Source: Gigaspora rosea (Eukaryota; Glomeromycota; Glomeromycetes; Diversisporales; Gigasporaceae). Taken from it: a DNA stretch of 64,000 nucleotides. Position numbers and translations under genes: made by a program. Below, piece after piece: positions 1-8,559 of this stretch. Within the stretch, counting starts at the first letter, position 1. Each line of letters opens with the position of its first letter. The notes below the pieces were generated by a model. The model had not been told where the DNA came from and ran no database searches. It was given only the letters and a program-made list of their open reading frames with translations. The DNA lies in assembly GCA_003550325.1 (NCBI GenBank), contig QKWP01000001.1, positions 142,379 through 206,378 on the forward strand. The letters are read 5' to 3'.

Positions 1-238
1 TTTTTTTTTGTCATTTTTTTTATAATAATATATAATATATGTAATATTTAAAATATAATATATAATAAAAAAATAAAATTTTATATTAAATAGCGAAAAC
101 TTGCGAATATTGTATATTTAATAAATTAAAATATTATATAATAATAATAAATAAAAAAAATTTATAATTAAATTGCGAAAACTTGCGAAAACTTGTGAAA
201 ACCTGTAAAATGTTCAAAAAGCATGATTATGCGAATAT
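1..238. other. AT-rich low-complexity DNA
   Basis: Almost pure A/T with T and A runs. The only structure seen is a short recurring GCGAAAACTTGCGAA-type motif near 93-112 and 173-205. No coding potential seen. Confidence 0.6.
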
Positions 239-244
239 AATAAT

Positions 245-428
245 TATTAATTGATATTATATCAGATATATATCGATATATATCGATTAATATCAATATA
301 TATCGATTAATATCGATATATATCGATTAATATCGATATATATCAATTATTATTACTATCGATAGTAATCGGCAGGGGGTATGGGTATCGATATATATTC
401 TACCAGTTAGTAATCGATATATATCTAT
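245..428. repeat. Minisatellite of ATATATCGATTAAT-type units
   Basis: A run of about 20-bp units built from ATATATCGAT and TAATATCGAT, most regular from 265 to 345 and then decaying, with a GC-containing interruption near 371-385. The unit is self-complementary, so the tract can fold as well as slip. No gene is associated. Confidence 0.7.
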
Positions 429-1215
429 ATATAAAATTTGCTGATGCAATCGATATTAATTGAAATTTTATAAAAAATTAAGATTTTTTTTCATTATCAA
501 TAAAAAAAAAAAACTAAAAATACAACAAACAACAAATTAACTATGACTAAAAAAATAAATACACAAAGTAACAAACAGGATAAACTAGTCCTAAGGATGC
601 GGTTAGTATCCAGAACAGTGTTCTGATGATACAAAATGGACTGGCAGGAGGCAAAAGATCAAAGAGTTTAAATAGGCAATGCCAGTATATGGGTTGTAGG
701 TATGGCAGCTAGTGTAGACCTTCAGGTAGCTATTTAAATAGGCAACCAAAAGTTGCAGATGAGGTAGTTGTACTTTCATCTATGTACAAATATTGGATAT
801 TCCTTCATGTAGGATGCAGAGATCTAAAATATATTGAATAAAAGCCAATCCCCAAAGTGGGTACTTTGACACCAAAAAAAAAAAAACAAAGTAACAAATA
901 TCTGAACCCTAACTCTATTCTGAAGCAACCAAGAAATGACAATACTTGAAGCAATAGCAAAACACAAGAAACAACTATACACAGCATATCCAAAGTAATG
1001 CACAACACCAAGAAACAATAATACATGATGCATCCAAAGCAGTGGCAAAATACCAAAAAATGACAATATACATTACCAAAAAGATGACCACACTATCAAA
1101 ATCAAAAGTAACATAAAATAATACAAACACAATCAATGGCAGCACAATATAAAATGAAAAGCTGGTTAATTTAAAAAAACAAAAGAAAAAAAAAAGAAAA
1201 CAAAAGAAACCTTAC
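429..1215. other. AT-rich spacer with a possible retroelement 3' tail
   Basis: No convincing gene. Base composition is more balanced between about 580 and 880, and that stretch ends in GTACTTTGACACC followed by a 13-base A run. A tail of this kind (short GC-richer body, oligo-A end) resembles the 3' end of a LINE or SINE, but no tRNA-like A/B boxes were found and the body was not matched to either LINE here. After 900 the sequence is A-rich plus-strand text without structure. Small antisense ORFs at 805-1066 are simple T-rich translations and are not called. Confidence 0.3.
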
Positions 1216-1216
1216 A

Positions 1217-1572
1217 AGACAACCAACGCAATAGAAAAACATACAAGACCCTAACAGAAAAACTTACAAGACCACTTACTGGAAAAATGTCTTCTATAAA
1301 TTTAATAAAACAAAGCATGACCTATATAAAAAGAACATATAAACAAGTAAAAAAATTATTAAAGAAATTTTTGAATATTAAAAAAAAAATACAAAACAAA
1401 ATCACTCTATAAAACATATGAATAAACTATTTAAAACAACTACAAAAAAATAGTCAAAGTCCATCTACTAAAAAAACGTACAAAACCACCCAATAAAAAA
1501 ATGTACAAGACTATCCAATAGAGAAATATACAAGACCACCCTCTAGAGAAACATACAACACTATCTACAATA
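1217..1572 (+). repeat. Degenerate ~25-bp minisatellite (AGAAAnATACAAGACCAC)
   Basis: Units of the form CCAATAGAGAAATATACAAGAC recur around 1217-1285 and again at about 1460-1572, separated by unrelated A-rich sequence. The last three units are the clearest. No ORF uses the repeat convincingly. Confidence 0.5.
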
Positions 1573-2093
1573 TTGGAAAAATATACTGTTCCAGAAGAAT
1601 GTCAAAAAACTACAGATAACTATTCCACAAACATGCAAAACTACTCTGAAGAAACATGTTTGAATAACAAAGATAGCATTAAACTAGTAACAACACCAAT
1701 AACAACAACTGAAACAATACCAATGACAATACCTGTGACAATACTAATGATGATATTAATGATAGTAGCTAAAAAGGGAAAAAGAAAAAAATATAAGAAC
1801 AAAATAAACAAAATCAAAAAAACATCAAACAAATTTTATCTTGATAATTTTTTATATGCATTCATATAGGGGTGCATGTCACAAAAAACATTTTTTTACT
1901 TTAAAGTTTATTAAAAAGTTTTTATAATTAATATTATATAATTGATTTTATAAATATTGTTAATTTGCCTTCTGGTGATTTATTCAGCCTATGATTTACC
2001 AATCAGGTTGCAGAATCTTGTATAACAAAATAAAGAAATTTTTAAAAATTATCAATATTGCAAAATTTTATTACAAAAACTAGCTTTAGGCTA
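1573..2093. other. No gene seen
   Basis: A-rich then T-rich spacer. A 98-codon plus-strand ORF at 1573-1869 is low-complexity (Thr/Ile/Lys-rich), matches nothing I recognise and is not called. Confidence 0.5.
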
Positions 2094-2097
2094 TTAA

Positions 2098-3449
2098 TAG
2101 TCATAGGACATGTCCTTTTAAAATAGTCTTAAAATAAGTTTATAATAAAAATTAAATAAAACTATATAAATTTACTATAAACCTTGGGCTAAAGATCCTT
2201 CTTAGCTTAACTAATTAACTTAAATTAAATTTTACAACCATATAACAAGAAAAAAAAATTTTGAACTTAAAAACCATATTGAAATATTGCTAATTTGTAC
2301 TATTTCAAAATGTAAGTTCATTAAAAACAAATATTTACTAATTTTAAAACAAAATTTATATGTAAAATTGTACTCTAAACAACTTTACTTAATCACAAAA
2401 TAAGTTATAGGTTATCTTGACAAAAAAGAGGTTAGCTATATGCTAAAGTTAAAAATTTTTGGTTTGCAATATAAACCTCTTTTTTGTTAAGATAATCTGC
2501 TTTGGGCCTCTAAGTAAACTTATAGCATGTAATTCTATTTATACTAAAATTAAAATATGTTTTTTAAATTTTTTACTAAGTAAAAAATAGATTAAAGTTA
2601 GAAAAAAATTTTTCTTTTAGAAAAAATTTTTTTTTAACTTAATTCTATTTTTTATTTAGTAAAAGATTCAACCTTGGTACAAGTAGAATTACATGCTAAA
2701 CAAGTTTACTTAGAGGCCCAAAGCAGATCATTTTGACAAAAAAAGGGTTTTATATATACAAACCAAAAATTTTTAAAATTAGAATATACAGTTAAACCTC
2801 TATAAATGCAACTCATTGGAACAAGTCTACAACATGCATTTAGAGGGTTTGCATTTAAAGAGAGCCAATTAAATTGTAGCTTTAAAAATTAGATTATCAA
2901 GTTTGTATAACTTTTACCAAAAACTATATAACCTATCTTAAATACTAAAATTTAATTGATTGTATGCATTTAGAAAGATTAGTATAATATAAAATGTTAT
3001 TTAAAAGAACGTGCATTTACAGAATATAAAACATGCATTTAGTACTAAAAACATTAAAAGAACGTGTATTTAGGGAGGTATTGCATTTATGGATGTTGTA
3101 TTTATAGAGGTCTGACTGTAGCTAACCTACTTTTTTGTCAAAATAACCTATATTTTGTGACTAAATAAAGTTGTTCAAAGCACAATTTTATATATAATTT
3201 CTGTTTTAAAATTAGTAAATATTGTTTTTAATAAAGTACATTTTGAAATAGTACAAAATTAACAAAATTTTGATATAGTTTTTAAACTTAAAGTTTTCTT
3301 TTTTTCTTGTTCTATATGTTTGTAAAATTTAATTTAAGTTAATTAGTTAAGCCAAGAAGGGTCTTTAGCTCAAAGTTTATAGTAAATTTATATGTTTTTA
3401 TTATAATTTTTATTATAAACTTATTTCAAAGGGCCATGTTCTATAACTG
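2098..3449. mobile_element. ~1-kb palindromic foldback element, TTAA-flanked
   Basis: The left half (2098-2610) is the reverse complement of the right half (2640-3449) over about 500 bp per arm, once a pogo-like insertion in the right arm is set aside. Paired landmarks are ACATG near the tips (2107 and 3435), TTTACTATAAAC against GTTTATAGTAAA, and CTTTGGGCCTCTAAG (2500) against CTTAGAGGCCCAAAG (2708). TTAA lies at both edges (2094-2097 and 3450-3453), as expected for a TTAA-target element. No transposase is encoded. The palindrome closes on a T/A-rich centre near 2620, so the single strand would form one long hairpin. Confidence 0.7.
2789..3118. mobile_element. pogo/Tigger-like MITE inserted in the palindrome arm
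   Basis: Termini are CAGTTAAACCTCTATAAATG on the left and TTTATAGAGGTCTGACTG on the right, imperfect inverted repeats of the CAGT..ACCTC type used by pogo/Tigger elements, with TA on both sides (2787-2788 and 3119-3120). The 330-bp interior is AT-rich with GCATTTA motifs and no ORF. The opposite arm of the surrounding palindrome shows the uninterrupted site (GCATATAGCTAACC type), so the insertion is younger than the palindrome. Confidence 0.75.
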
Positions 3450-3453
3450 TTAA

Positions 3454-3774
3454 GTATATAGAGTAGTTAACTTCTAATAACAAGAATAGTAATAATATCT
3501 TCAAAAATTAGTAATAAGTTGTTACAGAATAATATTAATTTTTCAAATATAATAATAATAATTGATATCCAACAATAAAGACAATTCCAAGTAAGTAGTA
3601 AAGAAAATAACAAGAAAGTAGTAAAGAGAATAACAAGAGGGATTAGTAACAACCAAGAAAAATAAAATTTTTTTTTTCAAATTTCTTTAAATATTTCTGC
3701 CAAATAATAATAAGATTTTCAAATTTCTTTAATAATATCCAATATTTTAAATATTTTTGCCAGAAGGCACCAAT
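3454..3774. other. No gene seen
   Basis: AT-rich spacer with AACAAGA-type short repeats near 3600-3650. The antisense ORFs at 3467-3840 are low-complexity Ile/Leu/Phe strings and were left out. Confidence 0.5.
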
Positions 3775-4418
3775 TGTTACAGTACCAAAGCCTTTTTTAA
3801 TTCTGATATCCCTTTTCTTTGGGCATAAAGTGGTGTACAAGAAGAAAGTATAGTTTCTTTTATGTCTATAAGGAACTATACGCTTCTCTATAGCAGTTCA
3901 GTAAGATACAACAAGAGATAATAGACAGTTTATTAATTTAACAAAAGGGCTATTCCAAGGTGTTTGTTTCTTAGAAATCCCAAGAGTTTATTAATAATAA
4001 TAGAAAAGGATAAATAAATATAAAGGTAAATATAAAATACAATATCTGGATCTACCTAAAACTAAGGGAAATAAAGCGAGTTTATATATCTATTAAACTA
4101 AATATCACTAAGTATCATTAAGCATCACTAAGTATCATTACATATTGCTAAGCATTATTAAGCATTGCTAAGTATTATTAAGTGTCGCTAAGCATCATTG
4201 TACCTCATTTTATATAATACAATTGCTAAATACAGTTATTGCAAAGTTAATACAAAATTTTCTTATTAATTTTGAATTTTTTTTTACCTAATTTCTATCA
4301 AAATTAACAAGACTATTCTATAACACTATATTAAAAACAACAAAGCTTATTACAATATAGTAAATTACAGTATTAAATCCACAGTCAAGATAATTTTTCT
4401 ACTCTTTTTGTTCGTTAC
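3775..4418 (+). mobile_element. Possible solo LTR (fossil)
   Basis: Starts TGTTACAG and could end TTCGTTACA, giving TG..CA edges with short inverted tips. Inside are a promoter-like stretch near 3870-3905 and a 10-bp tandem tract (AAGTATCATT / AAGCATCACT type) at about 4100-4200. No internal coding region is attached. The flanking bases do not form a convincing target duplication, so the right edge is uncertain; an alternative end lies near 4323. Fossil of an LTR retroelement if correctly recognised. Confidence 0.3.
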
Positions 4419-4793
4419 AAATGCAAGATACAAAAACCTTTGGGTAATAGTTCTTTATGTTTTGATTATTCTTTTAACCATTTTTGAAATTGGTAATAAC
4501 TTCTTGAACTTATGATATGATTATCAATATTGACAATCAACTATGAATATGCAATGAAATACTTAATTGCTGAAAGGGCAAGTTGAATTTCTGATATATA
4601 TTTTTCATATCATGCACTGTATATTAAATTAATGGCAATAGCAGTTTTAAAAATTTTTTTTTATCTAAATCATCAGTACTTCAAAAATTTTTAATCAGAG
4701 TTTCATAAATTTGATAACAATCTGGTTTACGTTTATTAAACCACTCACAAGGGCTATATGTTACAAGATTTTCATTGAGAACCTACTATCATC
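4419..4793. other. No gene seen
   Basis: AT-rich spacer downstream of the decayed minus-strand gene; nothing recognised. Confidence 0.5.
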
Positions 4794-5695
4794 TCATATT
4801 AATACTAATACATTATTGAAAATTGATACATGTTCCGCATTTGCTATTTTAATAATTGTATTAATACATTTTTGTTGGTCAGAGAAACTTGAATTTAAAT
4901 GTTTAGTAAGGGCTTCAATGTGTTTGTATTGTTTACTATATAAATTTTCAATTTTATTAATACTAGGTAAATGCACAGCATTGTATGTCCGGAGCCAATA
5001 TTTAATATATACACTATATACTGTATAAATATACTGTATATTATTAATACAGCAATATAAGTTGATTACGTTGTTTTTGTCGATCAGTTGAATGTGATTG
5101 GTTGTATATCACATGATACGGCCAGACAGACAAACATTTGCTAATCAAACCCTTTCGTAAAAATAGAGAGTCCTCCGCTTCGCTCCGGACTAATTATTAT
5201 AAGCTTCTTGCAGTAAACTTCTTAATTCCTCTATTATATTTTTTTGGTCTTCTATAATCTGTTGCATTTGGGAGATTTGGTTGTTAAAAGTTCTATCTTT
5301 TGCGATTTTTTGTTGACTTTCCATTTGTACAGCTTCTAAAAGTCTTTTAATTTGGCCAAGTTCAACTGTCAGATTAATATAAATATTTAAATTATCCTTA
5401 TCAGATCAAAATCTTTTATTTTTTGAATAGAACCTACAATATTCTGATAAAACTGATTAGTATTGATTATTTGATTGTAATATACTTAACAAATTGAATA
5501 AGTTGTTAAAAAAAATAACGCTAGCAAGTTTAGAAATATATTTATAATATTTTAAAAGTTTCTTAGCTATATTCATACTATTAGCATGTCAGCATATTTG
5601 TAATATACTAGTTTCACAAGTTTTTAAATAAATTGATTTATAATAGTCAACAAGATGTACAAAAATGCACTTGATATCTTTTACTTTAGATCTTT
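4794..5695 (-). pseudogene. Decayed coiled-coil gene, split by a small mobile element
   Basis: Read on the minus strand, a possible intron acceptor (pyrimidine tract plus TTTGTAG near 5703) leads into coding-like sequence with FVHLVDYYKSIYLKT, then after an in-frame stop MNIAKKLLKYYKYISKL, then in another frame NQFYQNIVGSIQKIKDFD. The best part (5190-5410) reads GQIKRLLEAVQME and QISQMQQIIEDQKNIIEEL, a heptad-like coiled coil. It stops exactly at the edge of the inserted element (4963-5190) and resumes on its far side in frame (NKIENLYSKQYKHIEAL), ending at 4794. The gene thus carries at least one stop, about two frameshifts and one insertion. Function unknown; I do not recognise the family. 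Confidence 0.5.
4963..5190 (-). mobile_element. Helentron-like short element E1 (asymmetric inverted repeats)
   Basis: On the minus strand it begins GTCCGGAGCGAAGCGGAGGA and near its other end carries GGCTCCGGAC, the inverted copy, but followed by about 20 further bases ending in CTAG|T. Two other copies in the window (35895-36043 and 42631-42902) share both ends including this overhang. Inverted repeats offset from one terminus and a CTRR-type end next to T are features known for Helitron/Helentron-type rolling-circle elements; a simple TA-target MITE whose ends are the GTCCGGAGC repeats is the alternative. No protein is encoded. Confidence 0.55.
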
Positions 5696-6209
5696 GGTAA
5701 GTAGACACTACAAAATAAAAAAAAATGTAAGCATTTTAGTTAGTAAAAGTATGTTCTTTTATGTGTAATTAGACCACTCCAATTTAAATTTATGTTTAAC
5801 ATAACCCTTTTAGATTAAGCAAATTATGGAAAGAGTAAAACAATATATATACATTTTAATTAAAAACTCTTTTTGCTAATCACTATGACCATTTTTTTAC
5901 AAAAGGAAAAACAAGAAAAAACACAAATACACTAAGCTATCATAGTTACAACTTTTAATAAAAAACTTTAGAGTAGAAAAATAAATAGCAGTTACTTAAT
6001 AGTACAAACAACAAAAACGACTTTTTACTTGGAATAATAAAAACTTCGGTTTTTGAAAATTTTTTTTTGAAAAAAAAGGAAAAATCCTGTAGACCACCAA
6101 CTGCAGATCGTAGATGACACATAAATAAAAAGCACAACAAATAAACAACAAAATAAACAAACAAATACGTGAATAAGATAGATTACAGATTTGGAAATTC
6201 TATAGAAGC
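5696..6209. other. AT-rich spacer before the LINE
   Basis: No gene supported. Sequence around 5770-5820 (GGAGTGGTC and TTATGTTAAAC on the minus strand) weakly resembles 17535-17570, suggesting a shared decayed repeat. Antisense ORFs at 5955-6228 are low-complexity Phe/Leu/Val strings and were not called. Confidence 0.4.
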
Positions 6210-7868
6210 ATGCAGAAATCAGTAACACAAGATAATCAACGAACTTCGACAGGTATAAATTGGTTTGGAAAATTGGATAAATATCAAATGATATTTACGA
6301 AATAAGCAGAAGAACAAGAAGTTCTAATGAAAGAGCATAACAATAAGGTTCTAAGAATAGACAGAGAAATAGCAAAGATTACTGGGACAAACCCAGAAAC
6401 AATTTGTATATTCAGGAGTATAATAGAGTTAAGGGCTTCCAGAAATCAGCTGATTTTTTTTTACTATAAGCCCACCTCACCCCTATCCCACCCATCCCCA
6501 CCTGATACCCCCAATCAGCCAATTAGATCTTACGATTATTAAAAAGTTAGATATATTATTTAGTAGTAATTAACTTTTGATCTACTAGGCCAATTTCGAT
6601 GATTTAGCTACCAAAATGATCCTCTTAATGAGAGGATTTTAGCGAGCCCAAAATTGTTAAAATCCAATCACAGGATCCTGTGATCAGAATAGATTTGTGT
6701 TACTATAAAAGTTCTATAATTTATTAAATAATTATAACCCATTTATAGCAACACAAAACTATTTCAATCTTAGGATCCTGTGATTGGATTTTAACGATTT
6801 TGGGCTTATTAGAATCCTCCCATTGAGAGGATCATTTTGGTAGTAAAAGCATCGAAATTGGCCTAGTAGATCAGAAGTTATCAACAATTAAAAATTAATA
6901 TATAATTGTTAATAACTTCTGATCTACTGGGCCAATTTCGATGATTTTACTAATAAAATGATCCTCTCAATGAGAGGATTATTTTGGTAGTTGAATTATC
7001 GAAATTTGGTCCAGTAGTTCAAAAGTTATTAATTATCAAATATTATTAATAAATCTATAATTTTGGTCAAAAATAATTTTGCAACTTTGGCCGGAATTAT
7101 GAAATTTTTGCCAGAATTACACCTGATACTTCAGCTGACCCACTCACCCACCCAGAAATCAGCTGATTTCTGAAAGCTCCCTTATATAATTACTGTGAAT
7201 ATCTAAGAGTAAGAAATGAAGAAAATTATAGCAAAGAAGGAAAAAGAGAAGAAACTAGCAAGACTATAGGGGAAGAAAAGCAGATCCCACCTAGCTTAGG
7301 TATAGCAGTCCTACTTGAACAAGAATATGGTCAACAGGACTATAGTACTACAGAATTACAAAACAAACTAAATTCAAGAGTAGAGAAAATAGAAAAGGTA
7401 AGAACAAGCATAAAACTGCAACAAAAGATAGAAGATGTGATAAAAGGAAAAAAGAAAGCAGAAGAAGCAGGATTAATAGAGAATAAAGAAACCTCGAGAA
7501 ATAATATAGGAATATCAGAGGACAGAATTCCATTTGTGAAAGAAGCATTGGATAGTGCAGATAAGGAGATGACAGAAATTTTTACAATTTGTGATATACC
7601 AGCAGAAGTAAGCATACCAAGAGTTAAAAGATGTCTGTACTATTTTGGCAAAATAAATGTTCTCCAATGGAAACCGCAAGGAAAGAATAAGGCTCTGGTA
7701 TTTTCAATCAGTTTTTGGAACAAACATAGAAGACAGGTTCTCTCGCAGGCTTGGGTAGTCCATTTTGAAGAAGGCAAGACATGCAGAATTATACCAGGTA
7801 GTTTCGCAAAAGAAATCTTAGAAAAAAGAGCAGCACACAAGGCAGTAGTAAAAACATTCCAAAGATAG
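6210..7868 (+). pseudogene. LINE ORF1 (RRM-like nucleic-acid-binding protein), interrupted
   Basis: The frame opens with ATG at 6210 and reads WFGKLDKYQMIF, then an in-frame stop near 6302, then MKEHNNKVLRIDREIAKI and so on up to a MITE at 6432. It continues beyond the MITE in the same frame once the insertion and one TA are removed, ending at the stop at 7868. The C-terminal part (7437-7868) reads FTICDIPAEV and VKRCLYYFGKINVLQWKP, resembling an RRM-like fold with beta strands flanking an arginine/lysine-rich helix, and HFEEGKTCRIIPG. ORF1 proteins of LINEs bind the element RNA; the role here is inferred from position and fold. Confidence 0.65.
6432..7182. mobile_element. TA-target MITE A (AGGGnGCTTYCAGAAATCAG ends)
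   Basis: The ends are AGGGCTTCCAGAAATCAGC and its near-complement GCTGATTTCTGAAAGCTCCCT, cut here to the matching core, with TA duplicated at 6430-6431 and 7183-7184. A C-rich subterminal block (6475-6515) is shared with MITE B. The interior carries two starts of a ~340-bp palindromic unit (6571 and 6911) built on TTTTGATCTACTGGGCC and CTCAATGAG. No ORF. Removing the element with one TA restores the LINE ORF1 frame, which fixes both ends to the base. Confidence 0.85.
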
Positions 7869-8559
7869 CAGTAGAAACACTACTACTAAGACAACTCAAA
7901 GTAGTAAAAGCGAAGGCAGTGTATATATCCTTTAATACAAATTGAAATTAAAGAGGAACAGTCTCAATTTACTTTGAAACAGAGAAAGATCAGGTAGAAG
8001 CTTTGGATAAACAAATATTTTACTATAATACAAAGTTGGAATAGGCACGAACAGAAAATGGAAAGAGAATGAAACAGGCAGCTCCAAAAGCCAATATTTA
8101 TAGAGCTGAAGTAGTGAACCTAAAGACGAAAATTCAAGAGAAGGAAAAGAAATGTACGTACGTAATATAAGAAGTGCAAGTAGAAGAAATAGCTGTTCAA
8201 TGAAAATATAGACAGATCACAGAATAACATACACAATGGTAAGCAATAGAAGTAAAGCTGGTATTAAAGATAATTCGGTACATAACAAGAGATGGAACCT
8301 GGAACATGAGGAAGTCAGTGGCAGCATGAATGAAAAGATAAAAGAAAATGTAGAAATTAAATTAATGTTGAACCAATATTAAACCAGATTAACAGAATTG
8401 AAAGCCGCTACCATGTATCGGACAAAGGGGAGGAGGTCCCTTAGTACTCCTAAAAGTTATCACAGGCGTCAATAAGAAAACTTGTGAGACAGGGGTCTCA
8501 CAGGCTCAAACAATTAACCAAAATAAGAAAGAACATTATAGTACGATAGGGATAGAGGT

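Noticed and set aside
245-428. CRISPR-like array
   Set aside because: Units are contiguous with no spacers and are simple AT palindromes; a eukaryotic minisatellite fits better. No CRISPR array was seen anywhere in the window.
4711-5028. 105-codon plus-strand ORF
   Set aside because: It overlaps the minus-strand coiled-coil coding text and the inserted element; hydrophobic low-complexity translation.
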